Shown here: piece by piece, positions 45,594 through 53,843 of the stretch
Numbering within the stretch: position 1 is the stretch's first letter
Layout of the letters: each line of letters starts with the position of its first letter
Source of the DNA: Paenibacillus sp. MMS18-CY102
Lineage (GTDB): Bacteria; Bacillota; Bacilli; Paenibacillales; Paenibacillaceae
Direction of reading: 5' to 3'
NCBI RefSeq assembly: GCF_009789195.1
Contig: NZ_WSTC01000002.1
Location: forward strand, 1-64,000
DNA length: 64,000 nucleotides
The notes under the pieces: generated by a model
What the model was told of the DNA's origin: nothing
What the model saw: only the letters and a program-made list of their open reading frames with translations
Databases searched by the model: none
Translations under genes and position numbers: made by a program

Positions 45594-45965
45594 GTGACTG
45601 ATCCCATTCCTACAATGAGCGCGATTGGATTGAAAGCTCCCAATAAGCCTGCGGACGTCGTTCCGTTTTTGGATGCGTACATCGCGAAGAAAGAAGCTGA
45701 AATTACCGAGATTGAAGAGATGGTTGAGCGTTATGAGAAGCGCCGCCTGAAAGAAGAGCGCGCTTATCAGGCGATGTCCTCGTTCCGTCGGCTGTTGTCC
45801 GGAAGAAAGCCTGCGCATCATCTCGCTGTCGAATATATTCATTACGTGAAAAAACCGATGGAGAGAGCTCGCAAACTTCGAGTTGAGGCTGACCGGGCGC
45901 GCCATTTGTTGGACAGCCCGAAGTCTTCAGATGAGAAGTTGTCCGACCTTGAAACGTTAACGTAA
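45594..45965 (+). CDS. Conserved-looking protein of unknown function, nitrogen-regulated by inference
   Basis: I do not recognise this 123-residue protein. It is soluble and strongly helical, with a coiled-coil-prone stretch (about 30-60, AYIAKKEAEITEIEEMVERYEKRRLKEER) and a basic middle (FRRLLSGRKPAHHLAVEYIHYVKKPMERARK). The start is GTG 45594 after AGGTGA; ATG 45615 is an alternative with no ribosome binding site. It is convergent with amtB and has a perfect TnrA/GlnR box in its leader, so a role in nitrogen physiology is inferred from context only. Confidence 0.7.
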   Translation: MTDPIPTMSAIGLKAPNKPADVVPFLDAYIAKKEAEITEIEEMVERYEKRRLKEERAYQAMSSFRRLLSGRKPAHHLAVEYIHYVKKPMERARKLRVEADRARHLLDSPKSSDEKLSDLETLT

Positions 45966-45976
45966 TGCCTAATGAA

Positions 45977-46017
45977 AACGCCCTGTATCTGATGAGTATC
46001 AGACAGGGCGTTCTTTG
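45977..46017. terminator. Terminator between the unknown gene and amtB
   Basis: AACGCCCTGT and ACAGGGCGTT pair with inner TCTGAT/ATCAG, followed by CTTTGTTG. Its position between convergent genes suits both. Confidence 0.8.
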
Positions 46018-46039
46018 TTGTGTTGCTAGCGCGTATATG

Positions 46040-47341
46040 CTAATGAGGGCGTTCTTGTTTCAAATGTTCAAGGTCGAGGAAGTCGTGCTCTTGGCTATAG
46101 GCTGGCACGCCGTGGATGCCAACATCAAGGCCGACGAGCTCCTCATCTTGGCTTACGCGCACGCGTACAAATCGGTTAATGATTTTTAAGGAAATCCAAG
46201 TAAGGGAGAAGCCCCATGCGCATACAACAACAAGACCGAGCGTTTGGATGCCGAGCAGTTGCCACCCACCACCATAGAATAGGCCATAATAGCCTTGTCC
46301 GACTTGCGAAGTCAATTCTTCCTTCGCGAAGAGGCCAAGGGCAATCGTGCCGATGCTTCCGCTAACGCCGTGCACTGCGAAGGCTCCAACAGGGTCGTCA
46401 ATCTGGCGTGATTCCAGCCATTCGGTTGCGAGTAACATGGCAATGCCGCAGATGATTCCGATTAGGATAGCGACGTCATCAGATACATATGCGCAGCCGG
46501 CAGTGATGCCTACTAGCCCTGCAAGCGAGCCGTTGATGACCATAGGTGGATCGGCTTTTTTGTAACGAAACATGGTGAACAGAATGCAGGCTGCGCCACC
46601 CGCTGCAGCGGAGAGCATCGTCGTGACTGCAATATGCCCAATTGAGCCGTTGGTAGCGCTCATTGTGCTGCCAGAGTTAAAGCCGAACCATCCGAACCAC
46701 AAAATGAAAGCGCCGACAGAGGCGAGCGGCAAGTTAGAGGGGGGGACGATATTCGCTTGCCCGTCTGCGGAAAACTTGCCAATGCGCGGACCGATGAAAA
46801 TAGCTGCTGCCAAGGCTGCGAAGCCGCCAAGGCCGTGAATGACAGCGGAGCCGGCGAAGTCGAGCATGCCGAGTTTGCCTAGCCATCCGCCTACAGCCCA
46901 GATCCAATGGCCGGCGATTGGGTAGATAAGCCCGGTCATTGCGATCGTGAACAAAATATAAGCGCGGAAGTTGATCCGCTCAGCCACTGCACCGGATACG
47001 ATCGAAATGACGGCGATTACGAATGCGCTTTGGAATAGCCAGTAGGTATCGAGCGAAACATTAAGTTTGATATGGGATAGATCGCCATTCATGAAAAAGC
47101 CAGAAAGCCCGATGAATCCGCCTGAATCTTTGCCATGCATGAGTGCGAACCCGAATGCAAAATAAATGAGAGCGCCGAATGTAATATCAACAAATACTTT
47201 CATAATAATGCTGACGGCATTCTTCTGTCGCACGAACCCGGCCTCAAGCAGGGCGAAGCCGCCTTCCATCAATAAAATCATTGCAGCGGTGAGTACGATC
47301 CAGATTGTATCTAGGCCTTGCGATAAGGTTAACAAATCCAT
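46040..47341 (-). CDS. amtB: Ammonium transporter
   Basis: An Amt/Rh channel protein of 433 residues with eleven predicted helices. The twin histidines of the conduction pore lie in SAVIHGLGGFAALAAAIFIGPR and FAVHGVSGSIGTIALG. GFALLEAGFVRQKNAVSIIMK and WFGWFGFNSGS are hallmark segments. The cytoplasmic tail (about 395-433) is acidic. A TnrA/GlnR box at 47446-47462 lies upstream, so it should be induced in nitrogen limitation. No glnK/glnB gene is next to it, unlike the nrgAB pair of B. subtilis. Confidence 0.95.
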   Translation of the reverse strand: MDLLTLSQGLDTIWIVLTAAMILLMEGGFALLEAGFVRQKNAVSIIMKVFVDITFGALIYFAFGFALMHGKDSGGFIGLSGFFMNGDLSHIKLNVSLDTYWLFQSAFVIAVISIVSGAVAERINFRAYILFTIAMTGLIYPIAGHWIWAVGGWLGKLGMLDFAGSAVIHGLGGFAALAAAIFIGPRIGKFSADGQANIVPPSNLPLASVGAFILWFGWFGFNSGSTMSATNGSIGHIAVTTMLSAAAGGAACILFTMFRYKKADPPMVINGSLAGLVGITAGCAYVSDDVAILIGIICGIAMLLATEWLESRQIDDPVGAFAVHGVSGSIGTIALGLFAKEELTSQVGQGYYGLFYGGGWQLLGIQTLGLVVVCAWGFSLTWISLKIINRFVRVRVSQDEELVGLDVGIHGVPAYSQEHDFLDLEHLKQERPH

Positions 47342-47445
47342 ATGCTGCTCACTCCTATTTAGATCAAACTACACGTCAGGTTTTATGCAATATATGAAGC
47401 CGAAATTCATTATAAGTTTACGAAGTTAACTATGTCAACACGATA

Positions 47446-47462
47446 TGTAACAATACGTTACA
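47446..47462 (-). promoter_or_regulatory. TnrA/GlnR box upstream of amtB
   Basis: TGTAACAATACGTTACA fits TGTNA-N7-TNACA exactly. It lies 105-121 bp upstream of the amtB start, a distance suited to activation by TnrA. Confidence 0.8.
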
Positions 47463-47533
47463 CAAATTAAAGATTTCTATTTAAAAAGGTAGACTCAGTC
47501 TTGAGACGGATGTTGGGTTCGACCAAGCGACGG

Positions 47534-47562
47534 TTAACGAAACGCCAAGCTTTCGTTATAAT
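47534..47562 (+). promoter_or_regulatory. Promoter of liaFSR
   Basis: TTAACG (47534-47539) and TATAAT (47557-47562) are spaced by 17 bp, 38 bp before liaF. A CTCA-GTCT-TGAG dyad lies at 47494-47505 just upstream and may bind the operon's own LiaR; that is a guess. Confidence 0.55.
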
Positions 47563-47599
47563 CAAATGTAACAACGGCACACTTAGGAGCTGAACGAGA

Positions 47600-48685
47600 A
47601 TGAATGGACGACAATATGCAAGCCGATTCTTATGGGGATTGTTTATCGTCGCGATAGGAAGCGGCTTTTTGCTTAAGCAGTTTGGCATTGTAGATTTCGA
47701 CATCGGGGATATCGCCTCTACGTATTGGCCTGTTGCCTTAATGTTTGCCGGATTGAACGGATTATTATTCGCGAGCAGCGTAGGATCGGCCATTTGGAGC
47801 GGAGGAGTGATGTTCTCTATTGGCTTCATTTTCCTCGGGCGCAATTTGGACTGGTTTGAATGGTCGGTTGGTGATCTGATGCGTTTCGTAGGCCCGGTCA
47901 TTCTTATCATGTTTGGCCTTAATATGATCTTCAAACCTAAACATTACGGAAAGCGCGAATATAATCAGAAGGATGATTGGCAGCCTTACAAGCCGACGGG
48001 ATATGTGCCGCCAGCGCCGCCACTGCATCCGGATCCGACTATGAATCCGGGAGCGCCTGGTCCAGAGGCTCCGGAGGGACCGATCCCTCCCCATCCGCCA
48101 ACAGGGCCAAACTTGAGGAAAGAACCGACTCATAATTATGAGAGCCGCCATGCTCAGCATCTTGCGGATCGCATGAATCGCCATCAGCAGAAAATCGAGC
48201 GAAAAATGGAACGTATTCACCAGAAAATCCAGCGCCATGCGGGAGCCTCCTACCGGAAACACCACAATCCATGGGAGCGTGTGGAATGGTGGGATTCTGA
48301 CCCGAATACGCAGACGCGATCCGGATTTATTGGTGACATTCACATTGGCAACGACCATTGGGAGCTGAAGCCGCTCAATATTTCCCATTTTGTTGGAGAT
48401 ACCGTGCTTGATTTAACGAAAGCGCAAATTCCACCGGGCGAGACGAAGATCACAATTTCTTCTTTTATCGGGGATGTCAAAATCTATTTGCCTAACGATT
48501 ACGAAGTCGGCATTCACGTCGTATCGAGTGCATTTATCGGTGATGCGAGGGTGCTCGATATGAGGGATTCCAGGGTGTTTCGCAGCATGGATGTCGAAAG
48601 CCCTTATTATAAGGAAACGGAAAAAAGGATTAAATTGGTTTGCAGCACATTTATTGGTGATGTGCGGGTGACGAAAGTAGGGTGA
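47600..48685 (+). CDS. liaF: LiaF-type cell-envelope stress regulator
   Basis: A membrane protein of 361 residues that in Bacillales holds the LiaS kinase inactive until the envelope is stressed. Four membrane helices occupy about 8-110. A Pro-rich linker (VPPAPPLHPDPTMNPGAPGPEAPEG) and a basic helical stretch (about 180-220) follow. The C-terminal domain has four SGFIGDI/HFVGDT/SSFIGDV/STFIGDV strand repeats that form the LiaF beta-solenoid. TAGGAGCTG precedes ATG 47600. Operon with liaS and liaR; no liaIH target genes are adjacent. Confidence 0.9.
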   Translation: MNGRQYASRFLWGLFIVAIGSGFLLKQFGIVDFDIGDIASTYWPVALMFAGLNGLLFASSVGSAIWSGGVMFSIGFIFLGRNLDWFEWSVGDLMRFVGPVILIMFGLNMIFKPKHYGKREYNQKDDWQPYKPTGYVPPAPPLHPDPTMNPGAPGPEAPEGPIPPHPPTGPNLRKEPTHNYESRHAQHLADRMNRHQQKIERKMERIHQKIQRHAGASYRKHHNPWERVEWWDSDPNTQTRSGFIGDIHIGNDHWELKPLNISHFVGDTVLDLTKAQIPPGETKITISSFIGDVKIYLPNDYEVGIHVVSSAFIGDARVLDMRDSRVFRSMDVESPYYKETEKRIKLVCSTFIGDVRVTKVG

Positions 48686-48692
48686 GCGTGGC

Positions 48693-49754
48693 ATGATGGT
48701 TCGGTTGTTTCGCAGCGGCAAGCTAGAAATTATTGCCCTATTCGCCGTGTCTGCCCTGCTCTCTGCAGGAAGCATGTATGCGCTTCGCGGCTGGTTCTCG
48801 GACGTAAGTGGCATAAAAGGGTTTGAATTTGGCCTGTGCGTGATTGGGGTAATCCTGCTCGTAAGCTCAGGATTCGGTTATTGGACTGCGCAGACGATCC
48901 AGCGGCGTGTCGATGCGCTGCACTTAGCAATTAAGCAGGCGAATAACGGCAATTGGGCAGTACGGCTGCCTGCAAGTGGCGCACGCTCCTTCGAAGCGGT
49001 CAATACGGAATTTAATGAAATGGCAGCAATGGTTGAAGAGAGGCTGCAACTCGTTCAGATCGCAGGGGAAGAACAGGTCATGCGGGAGATGGCTTCGAAT
49101 GAAGCGGCAGTGCATGAGGAACGGAAGCGGCTCGCGCGTGATTTGCACGATACAGTTAGCCAGCAGCTATTCGCTATTCATATGTCAGCAGCATCGCTTC
49201 CTAAACTGCTTGAATTAAGGCCGGATCAAGCGGCGGAAGTAATGAAGCAATTGATAGATATGTCTACGATCGCACAGAAGCAAATGCGAGGCTTTATTGC
49301 CCAACTTCGTCCAATGGAGCTAGAAGGGCGCTCGCTCCAACAAGCATTGGACAAGTGGTTTCCGGATTATTGCCGCCAGAACCAGTTGCAGGGCGAGATG
49401 GATTGGCGGGTTATCGATCCATTGTCAGAGGCGAAGGAACACCAACTCTTCCTTATTATACAAGAAGCAATGGCTAACATTGTAAAGCATGCCCGCGCAC
49501 ATCGGGCAGTATTAACGCTTTCGGAGACCGACCATCAAATTATTATGACATTGCAGGATGATGGAGTGGGGTTCCGGCCGGATGAAGTGCGCGAAGGCTC
49601 ATATGGCTTATCTACGATGAGGGAGCGAGCACAGAAGCTAGGCGGGGATGCAATCCTCTGGAGCAAGCCAGGCGGTGGAACGCGAATTCGGGTGACGATA
49701 CCGAAATATACAGATAAGCGAGGTTTGATGGATGACGGTGACGGGGAAAAGTAA
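48693..49754 (+). CDS. liaS: LiaS-type sensor histidine kinase
   Basis: A membrane-bound kinase of the NarL-partner class, 353 residues. Two membrane helices (about 10-33 and 44-66) enclose almost no outside domain, the intramembrane-sensing layout of LiaS. A HAMP-like region is followed by the HisKA_3 phosphoacceptor motif KRLARDLHDTVSQQLFAIHMSA and the ATPase core with EAMANIVKHARA (N box), DDGVGF and YGLSTMRERAQKLGG. It begins 8 bp after liaF and overlaps liaR by 23 bp. Confidence 0.92.
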   Translation: MMVRLFRSGKLEIIALFAVSALLSAGSMYALRGWFSDVSGIKGFEFGLCVIGVILLVSSGFGYWTAQTIQRRVDALHLAIKQANNGNWAVRLPASGARSFEAVNTEFNEMAAMVEERLQLVQIAGEEQVMREMASNEAAVHEERKRLARDLHDTVSQQLFAIHMSAASLPKLLELRPDQAAEVMKQLIDMSTIAQKQMRGFIAQLRPMELEGRSLQQALDKWFPDYCRQNQLQGEMDWRVIDPLSEAKEHQLFLIIQEAMANIVKHARAHRAVLTLSETDHQIIMTLQDDGVGFRPDEVREGSYGLSTMRERAQKLGGDAILWSKPGGGTRIRVTIPKYTDKRGLMDDGDGEK

Positions 49755-50400
49755 CTATTCAGTTATGATTGTGGATGACCATGATATGGTGCGGGCCGGA
49801 TTAAAAACTTACCTGATGCTGGAACCGAAGTTTGAAGTTATTGCAGAAGCAGGCAATGGGGAAGAAGCGCTTCGTGTGCTAGAGCAGAGCGAAACGCTGC
49901 CGGATCTTATTCTTATGGACTTAATGATGCCTGTTATGGATGGCGTACAAGCGACCGCCGCGATAATGGAACGTTATCCAGAATTAAAAATTGTAATGCT
50001 GACGAGCTTCCTAGAGGATGATAAAGTGCTTGCCGCTGTAGAAGCGGGAGCTGTTAGTTACGTATTGAAGACGGTATCTGCCGAAGAACTTATCTATGCC
50101 TTAACCGGTGCGGTCAAGGGGATGCCAGTCATGACTGCCGATGTATCCCAAGCGCTGACGCGCGGGCTAAGACAACGCTCAGCTCAAGGAGCGGATGAAG
50201 GGTTAACTGAGCGGGAGAAAGAAGTGCTGCTGCTAATTGCGGACGGGATGGCGAATAAGGAGATTGCGGAAGAGCTGCATATTAGCATCAAAACGGTCAA
50301 GACGCATGTGAGCAACCTATTAATGAAATGCGAGCTGGAGGACCGGACGCAGCTTGCTGTTTATGCGCATCGCAAAGGCTGGGCGAAGCCGCAAGCATAA
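49732..50400 (+). CDS. liaR: LiaR-type response regulator
   Basis: A NarL/LuxR-class response regulator of 222 residues. Receiver domain: VMIVDDHDMVRAGL and the phosphoacceptor Asp in LILMDLMMPVMDG, with the conserved Lys in SYVLKTVSAEEL. DNA-binding HTH: LTEREKEVLLLIADGMANKEIAEELHISIKTVKTHVSNLL. Start ATG 49732 has GAGG 8 bp upstream and keeps the full first strand of the receiver; ATG 49765 would cut it short. It should be phosphorylated by LiaS. Confidence 0.93.
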   Translation: MTVTGKSNYSVMIVDDHDMVRAGLKTYLMLEPKFEVIAEAGNGEEALRVLEQSETLPDLILMDLMMPVMDGVQATAAIMERYPELKIVMLTSFLEDDKVLAAVEAGAVSYVLKTVSAEELIYALTGAVKGMPVMTADVSQALTRGLRQRSAQGADEGLTEREKEVLLLIADGMANKEIAEELHISIKTVKTHVSNLLMKCELEDRTQLAVYAHRKGWAKPQA

Positions 50401-50406
50401 CTGGAC

Positions 50407-50435
50407 AAGGGCTTCTCTTCGAGAGAGGCCTTTTT
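50407..50435 (+). terminator. Terminator of liaFSR
   Basis: AAGGGCTTCTC and GAGAGAGGCCTT pair imperfectly around TTC, followed by TTTTT. Confidence 0.7.
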
Positions 50436-50537
50436 CGTTGTTGGTTGGCATAAAGCGGAAGTATGCAGGACAACCTACGGATATATGGACACTGCCAACT
50501 TACGGCATTGAATAAGCCGTGCTGGCCGAAAGGGGCA

Positions 50538-50960
50538 ATGATAGTGATACCGCTGGAATCCGACATCGAATCAAGAGAGTTTGCCTTTGTAGAAGCCAAA
50601 GAACGGCTGGAGCAGCAAGATTTTGCATTGGGCGGCAATTGGGATTATGAGAGAGGGTCGTTCGACCGTTCTCTTGATGAAGCGAATAAAGTATGGCTTC
50701 GCCTCCCCTTTGAAGTGTTATCTGGGGCAATCGATAACCAGGATTCGGATAATGACGCGACGATCCGCCTGGGGGCGCCATATGTGCTGAAGCATTTATA
50801 CAATGAGGGCAACGATGAGGAAGCGTCGGTACGCCTCCTCGGCAGCTTGGTTGATCAATTCCAATCGCCTGTTGATCCAGACGCTAAGATCGAGTCGAAA
50901 TGGATCGACAAAGCGAAGCAAGTGTTATCCAGTGCTGAACAAGGATTGCTGCTTCATTAA
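50538..50960 (+). CDS. yugN: YugN-like protein
   Basis: A soluble protein of 140 residues. LGGNWDYERGSFDRSLDEANKVWLRLPFEVLSGAID and ATIRLGAPYVLKHLYNEGND match the YugN family of Bacillales, function unknown. ATG 50538 is listed, but AAAGGGG (50529-50535) is almost touching it; GTG 50544, 8 bp after that site, may be the true start and would remove two residues. A Rho-independent terminator follows at 50992. Confidence 0.85.
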   Translation: MIVIPLESDIESREFAFVEAKERLEQQDFALGGNWDYERGSFDRSLDEANKVWLRLPFEVLSGAIDNQDSDNDATIRLGAPYVLKHLYNEGNDEEASVRLLGSLVDQFQSPVDPDAKIESKWIDKAKQVLSSAEQGLLLH

Positions 50961-50991
50961 AGGAGTCATGCTTCCCGGGCGGCTAGCCTGC

Positions 50992-51048
50992 AAACAACCT
51001 CTCGATGCACGTTCCTTTCAAACGTGGCCGAGAGGTTGTTTGATTTTT
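50992..51048 (+). terminator. Terminator of yugN
   Basis: AAACAACCTCTCG and CGAGAGGTTGTTT form a 13-bp stem with an inner ACGTT/AACGT pair, followed by GATTTTT. Confidence 0.88.
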
Positions 51049-51100
51049 AAAGGCTGACTACTAGCGCTGCGACATTAATGGCCCATGTGATCAATTGCAT
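51047..51100 (-). CDS. Putative 17-residue hydrophobic peptide
   Basis: On the minus strand, ATG 51100 is preceded by CGGAGGAAACACC, a textbook ribosome binding site with correct spacing. The frame encodes MQLITWAINVAALVVSL and ends with TAA at 51047-51049. The peptide is almost entirely hydrophobic and could span or attach to the membrane. Such ORFs are below the usual annotation cut-off; whether it is expressed is unknown. It is convergent with yugN, whose terminator tail it touches. Confidence 0.45.
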   Translation of the reverse strand: MQLITWAINVAALVVSL

Positions 51101-51354
51101 GGTGTTTCCTCCGTTTATACTATTTGGAAATATTTCTCCTCATTTTATTTCTATCGAATAACGAATGCGTTACTATTTTAATGCGCATATCCAGCTGCGC
51201 GAACATGCTTAAAGATACGCAAATTTCAATATCATCAAGCTTTTCACGTATGCAAAAGTAATCAGAAATTCAGGTGAGTTTAAGTTTGTTTTAAGGTAGA
51301 ATGTGCATGATAGAACTATAGAAACGGCAATCATTTGGTTGGAGGGATTTCAAA
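51101..51354. other. Spacer before htrA
   Basis: AT-rich, with no further gene seen. It holds the ribosome binding site of the 17-codon ORF at its left edge and a possible -10 TAGAAT (51297-51302) for htrA at its right; no strong -35 partner was found. Confidence 0.5.
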
Positions 51355-53079
51355 ATGGATGATCAGAACAAAAAAGGGTCTTTTGATGATTTTTTCGCAG
51401 ATAAGCCAGAGAACAATAACGATCGCAATGATGGCGAGCAAGCGCGTCCGTCTAGCCACCATAGTGAACCTCATGATGATATAGACAACCAGCATGGCGA
51501 CGATTCATCTTCCAATAAATCTTCATACTACTATTCGTACGGGCCGTTTAAGCCAGGCGCCCAAGACGGCAGGTACAATAGCTTCCGCCAGCAGCCAGAA
51601 GCAAGCGAACGCCCTGAAGGGCCGGCGTATGGGGACGAACAGCATGAGCATGCCAGTTCGCCGCAGCCTGCTTCAGCGGAGCCGGTTTTGGATCAAGACA
51701 ATGTGATAGTATCGCCGCCGCCGCTTCGCTCGTTCGCGCCAGTGGCGGCAACGTCAGCGGCACGCAATGGCTGGCAGGTGAAGGAGAAGCGCAAATCTCC
51801 GTTCAAAGCGGTAGTTATTGCTTTTCTAGCTGGTGTACTCACTGTTGGCTCGTTAATGTATGCCGCGGATTCGAACAACTGGTTTACGGGCAAAGAATCG
51901 CTTGCTGCAAGCGGCACGGTTCAGACGGGCAGCACGGTATCCAGTGATGGCTCAGGCGCTGGCGTCTCGAATGCGGCGGATGTCGTTCGGCCGAACAATA
52001 TCGCCAAGATTTTTGAGCAAGCAAGCCCAGCGGTTGTAAAAATCGAAACATATGTCAAACAGCAGCAGCGTGGGAACAGTGGGAATGGCATGTTTGATGA
52101 TCCATTCTTCCGCCAATTTTTCGGGGAGGATTCGCCCAATGGCGGCAATGGCGGCAATAACGGTAACGATCAACAGAACCAATCGCAAGGCCAATTGACG
52201 CCAGCTGGCATCGGGACAGGATTCTTCTTTGACCAAAGCGGATATATTCTAACCAATCAGCATGTTGTGGCAGATTCGGATGAGATTCAAGTTACGGTGC
52301 AAGGCTTCGATAAGCCATTCACGGCCAAACTGCTCGGTTCAAGCTATGATCTTGATCTTGCAGTGCTGAAGGTAGAAGGCACCAAACCATTCCCAACGCT
52401 GGCGCTCGGCAGCTCAGACGGGATCAACATCGGCGATTGGGTCGTTGCAATCGGCAATCCGTACGGGTTTGACCATACGGTAACGATTGGCGTATTGAGC
52501 GCCAAAGAACGCCCAATTGATATTCCGGATGAGAATGGCACACGCCAGTATAAGCATTTGCTGCAAACAGACGCTTCGATTAATCCAGGCAACTCTGGCG
52601 GCCCGCTGCTCAACCTCAAGGGTGAGGTTGTCGGCATCAATACAGCGGTTAGCTCGCAAGCGCAAGGAATTGGCTTCGCCATTCCGACGAGTACGATTCA
52701 AGAGGTGCTGGATAGCCTCAAGAACAATAAAGAAATTCCGAAACCGCCAGTGCCGTTTATCGGCGTTGAGCTTGAGAATTTGAACGAACAATACGCTCAA
52801 CAATTAGGGCTCAGCTCGACGGATGGCGTGTTGGTCAAAGCGGTTTACTTTAAATCGCCAGCCTATATGGCGGATGTACGGCAGTATGACGTCATCGTGG
52901 GTGTAGATGGCACGAAGTATGCTGATTCGACGAAATTAGTAACTGCAATCCAAAGCCGCAAGGTAGGCGATAAAGCAGTGCTCAACGTCATTCGCAATGG
53001 CAAAAATATCGACCTCACCGTCGACATTGGCGACAAAAATAAATTTAATGTTGAACAACCACAGCAGCAGCAACAATAA
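51355..53079 (+). CDS. htrA: HtrA/DegP-type membrane-anchored serine protease
   Basis: An envelope quality-control protease of 574 residues. A long polar, disordered cytoplasmic part (about 1-145) is followed by one membrane helix (about 150-170), a linker and the trypsin-like domain: His near residue 302 in LTNQHVVADSDEI, Asp in YDLDLAVLKV and Ser near 412 in NPGNSGGPLLN. A Gly/Asn-rich insert lies at about 262-280 (NGGNGGNNGNDQQNQSQGQ). The PDZ domain covers about 465-565 and the end is poly-Gln. GGTTGGAGGGATT precedes ATG 51355. The next two genes form a two-component system, as cssRS does beside htr genes in B. subtilis. Confidence 0.93.
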   Translation: MDDQNKKGSFDDFFADKPENNNDRNDGEQARPSSHHSEPHDDIDNQHGDDSSSNKSSYYYSYGPFKPGAQDGRYNSFRQQPEASERPEGPAYGDEQHEHASSPQPASAEPVLDQDNVIVSPPPLRSFAPVAATSAARNGWQVKEKRKSPFKAVVIAFLAGVLTVGSLMYAADSNNWFTGKESLAASGTVQTGSTVSSDGSGAGVSNAADVVRPNNIAKIFEQASPAVVKIETYVKQQQRGNSGNGMFDDPFFRQFFGEDSPNGGNGGNNGNDQQNQSQGQLTPAGIGTGFFFDQSGYILTNQHVVADSDEIQVTVQGFDKPFTAKLLGSSYDLDLAVLKVEGTKPFPTLALGSSDGINIGDWVVAIGNPYGFDHTVTIGVLSAKERPIDIPDENGTRQYKHLLQTDASINPGNSGGPLLNLKGEVVGINTAVSSQAQGIGFAIPTSTIQEVLDSLKNNKEIPKPPVPFIGVELENLNEQYAQQLGLSSTDGVLVKAVYFKSPAYMADVRQYDVIVGVDGTKYADSTKLVTAIQSRKVGDKAVLNVIRNGKNIDLTVDIGDKNKFNVEQPQQQQQ

Positions 53080-53148
53080 TAGAATAAAGAAGGAGACGCA
53101 GGCCGGCGCATAACCGCCTGCGTTTCTTGCCGTAGGAGGACAACATTA

Positions 53149-53838
53149 ATGAGACAACGGATATTTGTAGTGGATGATGATGACAAAATAACGTCGATGC
53201 TGCGCCGAAGCCTTGCTTTCGAAGGGTATGAGGTGACGATCGCTAATGATGGCTTGGAAGGGCTCAAGGTGATGGGGAAATCGGATCCTGACCTTCTTAT
53301 TCTGGATGTGATGATGCCACAGATGGATGGCTGGGAAGTATGCCGCCGCGTCCGGGAAGCGGGAAGCAGCGTTCCTGTCCTTATGCTGACCGCCAAGGAT
53401 GATATTCAGGACCGGGTTAAAGGGCTGGATATGGGCGCGGATGATTACTTGGTCAAGCCGTTTGCGCTAGAAGAATTGCTCGCTAGAGTACGGGCACTGC
53501 TGCGGCGCAAGCCGGATCGCCAAGAGACGGACGGAAGGCTGCAATTCGAGGACATGACGCTCGATCTTGATTCTCGCGAAGCGATTCGTGGCGGAAGGCG
53601 TATCGATTTGACCGCGAAGGAATTTGATCTGCTTCATCTGTTCATGCAAAATCCCCGCCGCGTATTAACGCGTGATTCCATTATGGACAAGATATGGGGC
53701 TATGATTACAGCGGTGAATCGAATGTGCTTGAGGTTTATATTGCGATGCTGCGCCAAAAAACGGAGGATGGCACGTCGAAACGGCTTATCCAGACCGTGC
53801 GCGGGACAGGCTATGTGCTGCGAGGGGAAGGCGGCTAA
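53149..53838 (+). CDS. OmpR-class response regulator, CssR-like by position
   Basis: A 229-residue regulator. Receiver: FVVDDDDKITSMLRR, Asp in LLILDVMMPQMDG, and the Lys in DYLVKPFALEELLAR. Winged helix: LTAKEFDLLHLFMQNPRRVLTRDSIMDKIWGYDYSGESNVLEVYIAMLRQK. It is 70 bp after htrA and 5 bp before the kinase gene. CssR, which induces htrA on secretion stress, is the obvious analogue, but the sequence also resembles other OmpR members, so the name is not assigned. Confidence 0.92.
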   Translation: MRQRIFVVDDDDKITSMLRRSLAFEGYEVTIANDGLEGLKVMGKSDPDLLILDVMMPQMDGWEVCRRVREAGSSVPVLMLTAKDDIQDRVKGLDMGADDYLVKPFALEELLARVRALLRRKPDRQETDGRLQFEDMTLDLDSREAIRGGRRIDLTAKEFDLLHLFMQNPRRVLTRDSIMDKIWGYDYSGESNVLEVYIAMLRQKTEDGTSKRLIQTVRGTGYVLRGEGG

Positions 53839-53843
53839 TCAGC

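Noticed and set aside
47494-47505. CTCA-GTCT-TGAG dyad as a defined LiaR binding site
   Set aside because: Too short, and I cannot match it with confidence to a known LiaR consensus; kept only as a remark under the promoter.
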